Source of the DNA: an uncultured Rickettsiales bacterium
GTDB taxonomy: Bacteria > Pseudomonadota > Alphaproteobacteria > RF32 > CAG-239
NCBI GenBank assembly: GCA_900551865.1
Contig: URXV01000007.1
Span: forward strand, 20,041-84,040
Length of the DNA: 64,000 nucleotides
Direction: 5' to 3'
Shown one piece after another: positions 50,084 to 59,080 of the stretch. Each line of letters begins with the position of its first letter. The stretch's first letter is position 1. The position numbers and the translations under genes were made by a program. The notes under the pieces are model-generated. The model did not search any database. It saw only the letters and a program-made list of their open reading frames with translations, and was not told the DNA's origin.

Positions 50084-51316
50084 TTGCAATTGAGATACAA
50101 GAGACGACCGAGGAGACCGAAACCGCTTAATTACCAGCCGACGGAAAGCAGAGCCTTCTTTTCCGAAAAGGAGTTTATTATCCGTTCTAACGGGCGGATG
50201 AAGGTGTTTAAAATTTCGCCGCGCCTGCAGTGGACGGTGTTTGCCGTTTTGGTCGGGCTGGGCGTCTGGATGGCGCATTCGTACCAGATGTACAGCGTTT
50301 CCGACCGGATTATTTCCTACCAGGAGCGCAAACTCGGCGAAACGCGCAGCGCCTATGTCGATTTGATGAGCGACTTTGTTACGGTGCATAAAAATATTTC
50401 CGCATTGGTGGAGAATTTTGGCAAGGGTGCCGAAAAAAAGCCCGAAAATGTTGACGAATATCTGAAACGGGCGGAAGTCATTGAAGAGAAAATCCGCCAG
50501 ATTACGGCGCAGGAAGACTGGATTAACGAAAAAGACCTGAGCAAGAAAAGCGCGCTTAAAGACGCTTTGATTCACCGCGACGTGGCGATTGAAGAGAAAA
50601 AGCTGCTGGAGCAGAAAGTTGCGCATCTGGAGGAAATGGTCAGTTCGCTGCAGGCGTTTGAAATGGACATTCTGAAAAAGGTCGAGAGCATTTCCAACAA
50701 AGACATTGACAAAATAAAGACGACGATTTCGTCGGTCAACGGCGAGCTGAAAAAACGCGGCAAATATTTTAACCCGCTGGCGAACTCCAAGAAAAACAGC
50801 AAGGGCGGGGTGTATATTCCCGACAATCCGGCTCTGGGGCAGAACGAGGAGCTGATGCAGCAGGTTACAAAAACGTTTACCGCAATTGACGATAGTTCCT
50901 ATTACCGCGAGGCGATGAAACATGTGCCGGTCGGGAAGCCGGTGTGGACATACTGGCTGTCTTCGCCGTTCGGCAAACGTTCCGACCCGTTTAATGCCAA
51001 AAGCGCGGCGCATAAAGGCGTTGATCTGGCATCGAACAAGGGCAACAAAATTAAAACGATGGCCGCCGGGAAAGTAACCCGCGCCGGGAATGCGACGGGA
51101 TACGGCAAACTGGTGGAAATCGACCATGGCAACGGTTTTAAAACCAAATACGGGCATATGAACAAGATTTATGTACAGCGCGGGGAGGAAGTCGCGATGG
51201 GGCAGGCTATCGGCGAAGTAGGGAATACCGGGAGGTCGACAGGGCCGCACCTGCACTATGAGGTTTTGTATGACGGCGTGCACATGGATCCGATGGTGTT
51301 TATCAAGGCGAAATGA
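50084..51316 (+). CDS. M23 metallopeptidase with coiled coil
   Basis: A 410-residue protein. The start is uncertain (TTG 50,084 or the next TTG; no strong ribosome site), but the conserved 'FFSEKEFIIRSNGRMKVFKISPRLQW' before the membrane span (TVFAVLVGLGVWMAHSYQM) requires an upstream start. A coiled coil covers about residues 80-240. The C-terminal LytM/M23 domain has 'HKGVDLASNKGNKIKT' (HxxxD zinc ligands), 'DHGNGFKTKYGHM' and 'GPHLHYEV' (HxH), so it is likely an active peptidoglycan endopeptidase. A bactofilin gene follows 190 bases later, the common pairing in which the bactofilin scaffold positions this enzyme. Confidence 0.88.
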   Translation: MQLRYKRRPRRPKPLNYQPTESRAFFSEKEFIIRSNGRMKVFKISPRLQWTVFAVLVGLGVWMAHSYQMYSVSDRIISYQERKLGETRSAYVDLMSDFVTVHKNISALVENFGKGAEKKPENVDEYLKRAEVIEEKIRQITAQEDWINEKDLSKKSALKDALIHRDVAIEEKKLLEQKVAHLEEMVSSLQAFEMDILKKVESISNKDIDKIKTTISSVNGELKKRGKYFNPLANSKKNSKGGVYIPDNPALGQNEELMQQVTKTFTAIDDSSYYREAMKHVPVGKPVWTYWLSSPFGKRSDPFNAKSAAHKGVDLASNKGNKIKTMAAGKVTRAGNATGYGKLVEIDHGNGFKTKYGHMNKIYVQRGEEVAMGQAIGEVGNTGRSTGPHLHYEVLYDGVHMDPMVFIKAK

Positions 51317-51505
51317 CGATGCCGGGGAATGAAATTGCCCGGGCGCGGCTTTGTCCGGGGAAGGGGTTGCTCCGAAGCGGCTTTGCATGGAGTTGTTCTG
51401 TCCGGGGCGTCTTTCCGGAGGGGGCGCAAGGGCGTTTTTGCCTGAGGAGGCTTTGTCCGGAGGCGTATCCGGGCGTAATTTTATTTGGACTGGGAGGCTG
51501 ATACG

Positions 51506-51928
51506 ATGAGAAAATTCAGGCGTGTGCTGTTTTTGAAGCTGGCGAGGCTGATGCGGGGCGAGAAGAATATCGTGCCGTGCATTATCAGCGCGGGAACGCG
51601 TATTGTCGGCAACATTACCGACGGAGACGTTATCCATATTGACGGAAGGCTGGACGGCGACGTTTCCTGCCGCGAGCTGGTTATCGGCAGCACCGGGGCG
51701 GTTACCGGAAAAATTCAGGCGAAAAGTCTGGAACTTTACGGCGAACTGAATGGCTCGCTGGCGGTAGAAAACCTGTTTATCGCCGGCACGGCGCGGTTTA
51801 TCGGCGACTCGGTATATAAGACAATTGCGATTGAACCGGGCGCGGTGCTGGAAGGAAAATGCGCGGTTTCCAAAGGAAATGCGGCGGCGGTTGCGGATAA
51901 GGAAGCAGGCGCCGGCAAGGAGCAGTAG
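51506..51928 (+). CDS. Bactofilin
   Basis: A 140-residue cytoskeletal protein. I chose ATG 51,506, with GGGAGG 8 bases upstream, over an in-frame TTG at 51,485. The core (residues 25-110) is a run of short beta-helix turns ('ISAGTRIVGNITDGDVIHIDGRLDGDVSC', 'LVIGSTGAVTGKIQAKSLELYGELNGSL') as in BacA/BacM. The N terminus is basic and amphipathic (RKFRRVLFLKLARLMRG) and may touch the membrane. It polymerises without nucleotide and usually recruits cell-wall enzymes. The adjacent M23 peptidase fits. Confidence 0.9.
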   Translation: MRKFRRVLFLKLARLMRGEKNIVPCIISAGTRIVGNITDGDVIHIDGRLDGDVSCRELVIGSTGAVTGKIQAKSLELYGELNGSLAVENLFIAGTARFIGDSVYKTIAIEPGAVLEGKCAVSKGNAAAVADKEAGAGKEQ

Positions 51929-52292
51929 ACGCGGGGCGGAGCCTGGCTGACGGCGGGCGTGCGGCGAGCGCGAGGAATAATGCGGACAGGAAGGTGAGAA
52001 CCGGCTCCTCGGTATCGAGCGCGGACGAGAAAACTGCGGAGAGGACGGGCTCTTGGATTGGATGCGGGCGGAAGGCCTGCGAAGAGACAGGCGGGCAGCC
52101 GTGTGGGAGAAATGCTTTACTCCGAAACTGATTTCAGACAATAAAAAAATATCCGGCGGCAAACCGGATATTTTTTATAAGGGCGGACAGAGCCGCGCCT
52201 TTTAGGTAGAACCGCGTTCTTCGGGCGATATTGCCTTTCGGACGGGGGTGCGCTCTTCAGGCGATGTTACGCCTTTCGGGCGGCGTTCCTTT
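51929..52292. other. Intergenic region between convergent genes
   Basis: Apart from the terminator it contains only GC-rich sequence. Two imperfect copies of a CTTCGGGCGAT or CTTCAGGCGAT ... CCTTTCGG pattern lie about 40 bp apart near 52,218-52,285. No gene is seen. Confidence 0.5.
52144..52176. terminator. Bidirectional intrinsic terminator
   Basis: A 13-bp stem (six A then TATCCGG, against CCGGATA then six T) with loop CGGCAAA. It can end transcripts from both sides (bactofilin on +, membrane gene on -). Confidence 0.85.
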
Positions 52293-52718
52293 TCAGCGGT
52301 GGCGCCGGTTTATTTCCAACCACTCCATGGCGAGCAATTCTCCGATATGGAATAACATTCCCCCGCAGATGAGCAGTCCGGCCAATGATGCATTTCCGTA
52401 AGGCCAGGCCCATATTACGGCAGCGGCAATAACGGCAATGCTGCATATAATGCCGGTTATGGACAAATATGCGGAAACGGGGCCTTTGGCGCGCCGGCGG
52501 ATATTTACCCCTACGGCGGCTTTGCATAAATACAGCGCCAGAATAAGGATAAGAATGTATTCGCCTTTGTCTGAATTGGTTAAAGCAGCAGATATGGCGG
52601 AAAATGCGGCAATGAGCACCGCGGTACACGCCAACATAGCGATTTCAAAGCGATTCAACCGGAACCAACGGGTGATTTTTCGTGTCATAATGATAGGGTT
52701 TAGTGAATAATTAGACAT
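52293..52718 (-). CDS. Membrane protein, four predicted spans, unknown
   Basis: A 141-residue protein with spans near residues 28-48 (AMLACTAVLIAAFSAISAAL), 53-70 (YILILILALYLCKAAVGV), 82-103 (YLSITGIICSIAVIAAAVIWAW) and 110-128 (SLAGLLICGGMLFHIGELL), and basic loops. ATG at 52,718, or the second ATG 10 codons later. No family is recognised. A good terminator lies downstream, and the upstream region is AT-rich as expected for a promoter. The short basic connectors resemble small DUF-type inner-membrane proteins. Confidence 0.6.
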   Translation of the reverse strand: MSNYSLNPIIMTRKITRWFRLNRFEIAMLACTAVLIAAFSAISAALTNSDKGEYILILILALYLCKAAVGVNIRRRAKGPVSAYLSITGIICSIAVIAAAVIWAWPYGNASLAGLLICGGMLFHIGELLAMEWLEINRRHR

Positions 52719-52825
52719 ATTTTTAATTAACTGGCGCTACTTTAGCCGGAACGGGGATAAAAGTCAACTGTTTTGTCGGGCGTTTTGCGGGGGAGCAGTG
52801 ATGGTTGTCCGGGGTGGGGGAAGTA

Positions 52826-53020
52826 GCGTTACGGACGGGCTGGACGGCGGAGGAGAGGCGGAGTGGCGGAGCGAGGGAGCGGCGTTACGGACGGGCTGGA
52901 CGGCGGAGGAGAGGCGGAGCGGTGGGGATTTTTCGGTGCAGAGAGGCGGCGGATTTGTCCGAGGCAGCGGATTTGTCCGAGGCGGCGGATTTGTCCGAGG
53001 CAGCGGATTTGTCCGAGGCA
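52826..53020 (+). repeat. GC-rich duplication and 18-bp tandem repeats
   Basis: A block of about 38 bp (GCGTTACGGACGGGCTGGAC...) at 52,826 recurs 56 bases later at 52,882. Then four copies of an 18-bp unit (GCGGATTTGTCCGAGGCA) fill 52,949-53,020, ending just before the rlmH stop. No gene is supported in this 300-bp gap. Confidence 0.85.
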
Positions 53021-53030
53021 GCGGGGCGTT

Positions 53031-53471
53031 TTATGCCCGGTGATAGGGGTGGCCGCCGATGATGGTTTCGATGCGGTATATCTGTTCGGCGAGGACGGCG
53101 CGCATCAAAATATGCGGCAGGGTCAGCTTGCCGAACGAAAGAAGCAGGTCGGCCTTTCGGCGCGTGGAATCCAAGTGCCCGTCGGCGCCGCCTATCAGAA
53201 AGCATATTTCCGAGCAGCCGGAAAGCATCCAGTTTTCAACAATGCCGGCGAGTTCCGGGCTGGACATGTTTTTGCCGCGTTCATCAAGGACGACGACTTT
53301 GGTGCCGGGTGTTATGCAGGACTGGAGAAAGCGGGCTTCCTCTTCCGGTGCGGCGTTGTCTTTTTCCCTGATGTTTAAGTTCCATTTCATCCGTTCGGCA
53401 TAGCGGGCGATGATTTCTCCTTCCGGGGAGCCTGCTTTGCATTTGCCGATGACGCCCAGAGTGATTTTCAT
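53031..53471 (-). CDS. rlmH: 23S rRNA pseudouridine1915 N3-methyltransferase
   Basis: A 146-residue SPOUT methyltransferase that modifies pseudouridine 1915 of 23S rRNA with S-adenosylmethionine. I start at ATG 53,471, with AAAGGAG upstream; a longer frame exists but has no support. Features are 'ITLGVIGKCKAGSPEGEII' at the start, 'VVVLDERGKNMSSPELA', 'CFLIGGADGHLDS' (trefoil-knot SAM site) and the C-terminal 'EQIYRIETIIGGHPYHRA'. Its start overlaps the stop of the upstream oxidoreductase gene (ATGA), so they are cotranslated. Confidence 0.93.
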   Translation of the reverse strand: MKITLGVIGKCKAGSPEGEIIARYAERMKWNLNIREKDNAAPEEEARFLQSCITPGTKVVVLDERGKNMSSPELAGIVENWMLSGCSEICFLIGGADGHLDSTRRKADLLLSFGKLTLPHILMRAVLAEQIYRIETIIGGHPYHRA

Positions 53472-54772
53472 GGCTGTTTCTCCTTTGTTGAAACGGCAGG
53501 GGAAACAGATGCGGAAATGTTGCCGTTTTGGGGTGTGGATGCGGTTGTTGTTGCAGATATGGCAGACAAGGCGGCCGTTTCCGCGGCGGCGCGTCCCGAG
53601 GCCAGCGCCTGGACGACCGTGCCGCAGTTTCCGGTCATATCGCCGGCGACGGTGATATTTGGCGGCAGTTTGTCGGCGGGGAAAAACGAACCCAGCGCCA
53701 TAATGACGCGGTCGTAGCCTTCCAGCGTGCATTCGGTGCCGCCGCAGGCAACCGCGCGCCCTTGGCTGTCGATTTGGTTACTGACGGCAGTCAGGCGGCA
53801 GGCGTTTCCGGCGGGGCATATTGCGGCGACGGAAGTCAGGGCGCGGACGATGACGCCTTTTTGTTCCAGCTCGAGGTGGTCGCGCGCCATTATCCGCATA
53901 TCTTCCCGGCGGCGGCGCACAAACATTTCCACGGTTTCGCAGCCGTGTTCCCTGAGGGTCAGGGCGCAGTCGAGGGCAACTTCCCCGCCGCCGACAACCG
54001 CAGCTTTGTTGCAGAGATAGCGGGAGGGGGAGGTGAGGTATTCGGCATAGGGGAGGCACAGCTCTTCGCCTTTAATGCCCAACGTGCGGGGCAGGGGTTC
54101 TCCCAGTGCCGCGACGACAGCGTCATACCGGGCTGACAGGGCGGAAAAGTCCATTATTTCCGTATTCAGGCGAACGGTAACGCGCGGGTTTTCGACCAGG
54201 CGGGCAATTTCCGCATCCAGAACCGCGCGGGGGAGGCGTCGTTCAGGGATTAACCGGGCTGCACCACCCAGAACCGCGCTTTTTTCATAGAGGTCGACCT
54301 GCCAGCCGCGAAGCAGGAATTCATACAAGGCGCCCAGCCCGGCCGGACCGCCGCCGATAACGGCTGCTCTGTACGGAACGCCGGCGGCAGTATGTGCTGT
54401 TGGCGGCAAGTTCAACGCCGGCAGTCCGCCTTTTTGCATGATGGTGGCTTGCAGGCAAGGGATTTCTATCGGCGTGTCAACACGTCCGCGGATACAGGCT
54501 TTTTGGCAGAAACGGTCGGGACAGACAAGGCCGCAGGTCTGCGGCAGCGGGTTGCGCGCGGCAATGGCTGCGGCGGCTGCGGCGAAATCTCCGGTTTTGG
54601 CAGCAGCAATAAAATCGTGCGGCGATACGCCCAGCGGGCAGGCTTTTTCGCATGGTTTGGCACGGCAGCCGAGGCAGCGATTGAGCTCGCGGGACAGTTT
54701 TGCGGCAGAATCCGGGCATTCGTTTCCGGGGTGTCTGGTATCATCAGCGTTCATGGCGGTTCCTGTAGTCAT
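53468..54772 (-). CDS. Fe-S/FAD pyridine-nucleotide oxidoreductase (GltD-like)
   Basis: A 434-residue protein. The N-terminal double 4Fe-4S region has 'CLGCRAKPCEKACP' and 'CGLVCPDRFCQKAC', then the FAD site 'AAVIGGGPAGLGALYE' and a second nucleotide site 'AAVVGGGEVALDCAL'. The C-terminal 'ITVAGDMTGNCGTVVQALASGRAAAE' closes the FAD domain. This is the layout of glutamate synthase small subunit and related electron-transfer subunits. No large subunit gene is nearby, and the C terminus carries an Ala/Ser/Thr-rich tail. The electron acceptor is unknown. An ATG 6 codons after the start is an alternative. Confidence 0.85.
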   Translation of the reverse strand: MTTGTAMNADDTRHPGNECPDSAAKLSRELNRCLGCRAKPCEKACPLGVSPHDFIAAAKTGDFAAAAAAIAARNPLPQTCGLVCPDRFCQKACIRGRVDTPIEIPCLQATIMQKGGLPALNLPPTAHTAAGVPYRAAVIGGGPAGLGALYEFLLRGWQVDLYEKSAVLGGAARLIPERRLPRAVLDAEIARLVENPRVTVRLNTEIMDFSALSARYDAVVAALGEPLPRTLGIKGEELCLPYAEYLTSPSRYLCNKAAVVGGGEVALDCALTLREHGCETVEMFVRRRREDMRIMARDHLELEQKGVIVRALTSVAAICPAGNACRLTAVSNQIDSQGRAVACGGTECTLEGYDRVIMALGSFFPADKLPPNITVAGDMTGNCGTVVQALASGRAAAETAALSAISATTTASTPQNGNISASVSPAVSTKEKQP

Positions 54773-55431
54773 TATCGCGGCGTCCGGACAGGGAAAGCGC
54801 AGGCCGCGTCTGCTGCCGTTCCCGGTTTTTATGGGAGGATTCCGATATTTTTATGGACGGATTCCGACATTTTACCGTCAGATTATAACAGACGCCGGGG
54901 CGGCGGGCAAGCCAAAAAAAAGGTTGTGGATAATAGGTGTATTCCGGCGGGTGCGGTGCCGGATAAAGGTTACGGGCGGCGGAGAAACGGCATCAGGCTG
55001 AACAAAGGTTGCGGGAAGCGGGAGCGTCGGCGGTGTCGGACGGGAGGGCGGTGTCGGACGGGAGGGCGGTGTCGGGCGGAAGGGCAGCTGGGCTTTAAAC
55101 CGGCAATCGTTTTGCGGCAACGGCCGTGGACGAGGACGGACAGTAGGAGGGCGGTATTTTTTATACCGCTCTTTTTTTGTGGGTTAAACAAAAATATATT
55201 TACATTGCGGCGGCGGCATGTTAGATATAAGCGGGTGAGCGGCGGCATGCGGCTTGTGGCTTGAAGCCTGCGGCTTGCAGCTTGCAACAACCGGGACGAT
55301 GTTGCGCCGGGGATTGCCACAGGCCGGGCGGCTTTGCGGCTGGCGGCTGTGGTGCGGCAGCGGGCGCAAGGGCTGGCAATGCCTGGAATAATGGCTGTTG
55401 CCGGGCGGAATGAAGAGATTAAGGAGTAAGA
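54773..55431. other. Intergenic region with repeats and an orphan terminator
   Basis: It holds three copies of an 18-bp unit (GGTGTCGGACGGGAGGGC type, 55,032-55,085), a GCGGCTTG-type short repeat near 55,245-55,285 and a perfect plus-strand terminator at 55,151-55,177. No plus-strand gene precedes that terminator, so an unrecognised RNA or a decayed gene may lie in 54,780-55,140. Divergent promoters for the neighbours should also be here. Confidence 0.5.
55151..55177 (+). terminator. Intrinsic terminator with no gene before it
   Basis: GCGGTAT/ATACCGC around TTTTT, followed by TC and seven T. The nearest upstream plus-strand protein gene is more than 3 kb away. Confidence 0.75.
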
Positions 55432-58400
55432 TTGAGTACCAAAAGCCGGAAATTGCGTTTTTTCTCCCTGTTTTGGGATTATGCCAGCGCGCTGTCGCTT
55501 ATCGCGCTGCTGGTGCTGTTGTGGCATTTGGGCAAGGGGCCGGTCAAGGTCAATTTTCTGCGGCCGTATATCATTCAGGCGCTGACGAACGAAACGTCCG
55601 ATTATGATTTGAGCGTGGGGTCGGTTAATCTGGAGCTGGTTCATTCGGTGCAGCCGGTCAAGATTATCGCCAAAGACGTGCAGTTTAAGGATAAGGAAGG
55701 CGAATATCTGGTTGAAGCGCCGCGTTTGTCGCTGTCGTTTTCGGCGCGGGCGCTGCTGAAAGGGATGCTGGCGCCGAGTTCAATCACGATTGAGCGGCCG
55801 CGGGTGCGGATTACGGCGTCGTACGGGCTGAAAGGCGGCGAGGACGGGGCAGACGCGACGGGAGCCGGCTCGGCGAATGCGGATACGGCTGGAACGGACG
55901 AGAGCGGTGCGGCGGGGGGCGGCAAGACGGTAACGGACGGGACGCGGAGCGCGGGCGGAAAGGCTGCGGGACGCGGGGAGAAAACGGCGACGCGCGGAGA
56001 GAAAACGGCGGGGCGCGGCGGGAAAGCAGGCGGCAGAATAAGAACCGGCCGGGACGGGAAACCGCTCTCGCCCGAAGCGCTGCAGGAACGGCGCGAACGG
56101 CGGCGGGCGGCGCGTACCCTCAAAAAGCTGGAATTCTACTTTACCCAGTTTGAAGATTTTATGGAGAGGTTCAATTCTCCGGAGCGGTTGTATCTGGAAA
56201 GTTTTATCAATAACATCAGCGTTACCGATGCGACGCTGGATATGACGGAAGCGGAAACGGGGCAGCAGTTTACGTTTACGGACATGGACTTTGCGTTTGA
56301 GCGCGGCATTGCCGATATCATTATCCGGGCGGACAGCGCGGTCAGGTTTGAAAACCGCACGTCGGCGCTGGATATGACGCTGAAATACCGTCTGCTGAAC
56401 GACGAAGTGCGCTATACGCTCAATTTCTCCGACTTGGTGATTACGGACTTGTACGATATCCTGATGCCGGAAAAAGGCGATATCCGCATGGTGGACATTC
56501 CGGTCAACGGCCGGCTTTCGGCGCTGATAGACTTTGGGAAAGTCCTGAAAGACAAAAGGCATTTTGCCGACAACCCCGGCGACTATATCAAGGACGTCAG
56601 CTTTGCGATTGAGGGCGGGCGCGGTAAAATCGGCTTCGGCGACAGCGAGGACTTTGACTACGACGTGTCGTCGTTTAATCTGGAGGGGCAGCTGCACGGC
56701 GGGCTGGACAAGGTAAAAATCGAAAACGCGGCGTTTGACTTTGACGGCAAGAAGGCGGAGCTGAGTTTGTCGGCGTCGGGGTTCAAGGACTATTTCTTTA
56801 AGGGGAACCTGGAGAATTTTAAGGTTAATTTCCGGGCGAAAGTCGGGGCGTTCGAGATGGACGAGCTGTCGCTCCTGTGGCCGCGCTACCTCGGCGAAAA
56901 GGCGTGGGCGTGGTGCAAGGAGAGCCTGTACGGCGGGAGCATTGCCAACGGCGACTTTTCGTTTGACTTCGGCTGGGACAAGGAGGCGGCGCACTTCGGG
57001 CTGCTCAAGCTTGCGGGCAAGGCGGAGTTTGCGGACGCGAATCTGCACTATCTGGAAGGGATGCCGGTTATCCGCAACGTGTACGGAACGGCGTTGTTTG
57101 AGCAGGACAAGATTGACATCAAGGTTGACAAGGGCGTTTCCGACGGGGTGATTCTGACCGGCGGCAGCGTGCTGCTGTACGATTTGGACAAGTACGACAA
57201 CTTCATCAAAATCGACCTGACCGGGAATTCGACGATTACCGATGCGCTGAAGCTGATTGACCACGAGCCGCTCGGCTTTACCAAGGAGATGGGGGTTAAT
57301 CCGGAGTTGGTGGCAGGCGACGTCGACATTGACCTGAAACTTGACTTTGAGCTGAAGATCAACCTGAAACCGGAAGAGATTAAAGTGGAGGTCAAGGGCA
57401 ACCTGAAACAGGTGGAATATCTGGGGCTGGCGGACGGCAAGACGTTCGTTGCCGACGAACTGCAGCTGGTGGTTACGGAAAAAGGGTTTGACCTGACGGG
57501 CGTGGCGAAATATCAGGGCGTGCCGCTCAAGCTGGCGCTCAAGGAGAATTTTCACGAAAAGAGCCACAAGAGCCGCATTACTGCCGACGTACGGATTAAC
57601 GACCAGGTGCTGAAGACGCTCGGCATCGAGAGCGAAATTCTGGCGGCGCCGTATTTTACCGGCAGTTCGGACGTCAAGGCGGTGCTTACGTTTTTGAATG
57701 ACGGCCGGATTGAGCTGGCGGTGGACGGGTCGCTCAAAGATACGGCGATTGACTATGCGTTTCTGGGCTTTGCCAAAGAAAAGGGCTTTCCGTGCCGCGC
57801 CAAGGCGACGATGTTGATTAAGGACGGCAAATTGCAGGAAGTAACGCATTTTCAGCTGATTAAGGCACTGTTTTCGGCAACGGGCAAGATGACGGCGGAC
57901 AGCGAGGGGCGGCTGAAAACGATTGACGTTACCCAGATTAAGGCGCCCAAAGCTTTTGCCAAGGCGCGGGTCGATTTCAACTACAAGCCGAAACTGGCGC
58001 TGAAAGTTACGGTATCGGGCGACTCATACGACCTGACGGACTTTTTTGACAAGCAGAAAAAAGACAGCGCGGCGGAGAAAAAGCAGAAGAAAAAAAGCCT
58101 GAAAGACCCGCTGGCGGACATTATGGATACCGACATCGTCATCGGCGTAAACAAGCTCTGGACCAACGACAAGGTGCCGGTAACCAATTTTGCGGGCAAG
58201 GCGGAGCTGCGCCACGGCATCGGGCTGCACCGCATGAATCTGGTCGGCAACTACGGGGCGAGCCGCGACGTCAAGATGAAGCTTGATTTTGAGCCGCGCG
58301 GCGACGAATATATGCTGACCGTCGACTCCAACAATGCGGGAAGCACGCTCAAGGTGCTGCGTTTGTATGAAAACATGAAAGGCGGCAATCTGCGCATTGA

Positions 58401-58890
58401 GGCGCGGCGCGACAAATACAGAAATTTCAAAGGGCATGCGAAAATGCGCGATTTTGCGCTTGTCAACACGCCGGTGTTCGCCAAGATTCTGAGCGTGGCG
58501 TCGCTGACGGGAATCGTGGATATGCTGACCGGCGAGGGGCTGACGTTTACGCACCTGAACGCGCCGTTTACCTATACGTTTTCAACCAAGAACCTGGAAA
58601 CGACGGACGCCAGAATGTTCGGGTCGGTGCTGGGGGTAACGATGAGCGGGCGCTATAACCTCGTGGACGAGGACATTGAGGCGAAAGGCATGGTTATTCC
58701 GGCATACGGGCTGAATACGTTTATCGGCAACATTCCGCTGGTCGGTAAAGTTTTGGCCGGGCGCGACGGCACGGTATTTGCGACGAATTACAGCGTGTCG
58801 GGCAGTATGGCGCAGCCGAAGGTTTCGATTAATCCGCTGTCGACGCTGGCGCCGAATTCGCTCAAAGAGCTGTTTTCGTCGGGGGACTGA
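55432..58890 (+). CDS. AsmA-like envelope protein (DUF3971/YhdP type)
   Basis: An 1152-residue protein, TTG start with AAGGAG 5 bases upstream. It has one N-terminal membrane anchor (SLIALLVLLWHLG), then 'RPYIIQALTNETSDYDLSVGSVNLEL' typical of the family start, and long beta-rich repeats forming a groove. The C-terminal AsmA-like domain has 'LTFTHLNAPFTYTFSTKNLETTDARMFGSVLGVTMSG' and the ending 'SGSMAQPKVSINPLSTLAPN'. Residues about 135-225 are a low-complexity insertion (Gly/Ala/Thr/Arg). Such proteins bridge inner and outer membranes and transport phospholipid. It is a single-gene unit, apparently intact. Confidence 0.88.
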   Translation: MSTKSRKLRFFSLFWDYASALSLIALLVLLWHLGKGPVKVNFLRPYIIQALTNETSDYDLSVGSVNLELVHSVQPVKIIAKDVQFKDKEGEYLVEAPRLSLSFSARALLKGMLAPSSITIERPRVRITASYGLKGGEDGADATGAGSANADTAGTDESGAAGGGKTVTDGTRSAGGKAAGRGEKTATRGEKTAGRGGKAGGRIRTGRDGKPLSPEALQERRERRRAARTLKKLEFYFTQFEDFMERFNSPERLYLESFINNISVTDATLDMTEAETGQQFTFTDMDFAFERGIADIIIRADSAVRFENRTSALDMTLKYRLLNDEVRYTLNFSDLVITDLYDILMPEKGDIRMVDIPVNGRLSALIDFGKVLKDKRHFADNPGDYIKDVSFAIEGGRGKIGFGDSEDFDYDVSSFNLEGQLHGGLDKVKIENAAFDFDGKKAELSLSASGFKDYFFKGNLENFKVNFRAKVGAFEMDELSLLWPRYLGEKAWAWCKESLYGGSIANGDFSFDFGWDKEAAHFGLLKLAGKAEFADANLHYLEGMPVIRNVYGTALFEQDKIDIKVDKGVSDGVILTGGSVLLYDLDKYDNFIKIDLTGNSTITDALKLIDHEPLGFTKEMGVNPELVAGDVDIDLKLDFELKINLKPEEIKVEVKGNLKQVEYLGLADGKTFVADELQLVVTEKGFDLTGVAKYQGVPLKLALKENFHEKSHKSRITADVRINDQVLKTLGIESEILAAPYFTGSSDVKAVLTFLNDGRIELAVDGSLKDTAIDYAFLGFAKEKGFPCRAKATMLIKDGKLQEVTHFQLIKALFSATGKMTADSEGRLKTIDVTQIKAPKAFAKARVDFNYKPKLALKVTVSGDSYDLTDFFDKQKKDSAAEKKQKKKSLKDPLADIMDTDIVIGVNKLWTNDKVPVTNFAGKAELRHGIGLHRMNLVGNYGASRDVKMKLDFEPRGDEYMLTVDSNNAGSTLKVLRLYENMKGGNLRIEARRDKYRNFKGHAKMRDFALVNTPVFAKILSVASLTGIVDMLTGEGLTFTHLNAPFTYTFSTKNLETTDARMFGSVLGVTMSGRYNLVDEDIEAKGMVIPAYGLNTFIGNIPLVGKVLAGRDGTVFATNYSVSGSMAQPKVSINPLSTLAPNSLKELFSSGD

Positions 58891-58892
58891 CG

Positions 58893-58955
58893 GTGGCAGC
58901 GCCACGGGCAGTGCCAGCAGCACAGGCAAGTGCCCGCGGCACAGGCAACGGAGAT
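58893..58955 (+). repeat. Intergenic palindromic repeat cluster 1
   Basis: Successive GCCACGGGCAGTGCC / AGCAGCACAGGCAAGTGCC blocks form GTGCC-x-GGCAC-type small palindromes. The same family recurs at 59,549-59,625 and 61,843-62,056. Confidence 0.7.
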
Positions 58956-59080
58956 GGCGGCATATCGCGTGAGCCGGTGTGGGTTGTGGCAACGAGGGCG
59001 GCGGCAGGGAGGCTGCGAGGCGGCTTGGCCGGGCGTGGCGGGCGCGGGAGGCGTGCAGAGCAATGAGGAGGATATAGACA

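Noticed and set aside
50003..52162. Very long minus-strand open frame (719 codons) opposite the M23 peptidase and bactofilin genes
   Set aside because: Arg/His/Pro-rich product, no ribosome site, exactly mirrors two genes with clear catalytic motifs. Similar long shadows opposite dxs (29,303-30,451), deoB (43,382-44,713), the Spy-like gene (41,360-42,688) and the AsmA-like gene (55,780-57,849) were dropped for the same reason.
54392..55264. 290-codon plus-strand frame across the oxidoreductase start and the following gap
   Set aside because: Opposite a gene with clear Fe-S and FAD motifs; product is Arg/Gly-rich and repeat-derived.
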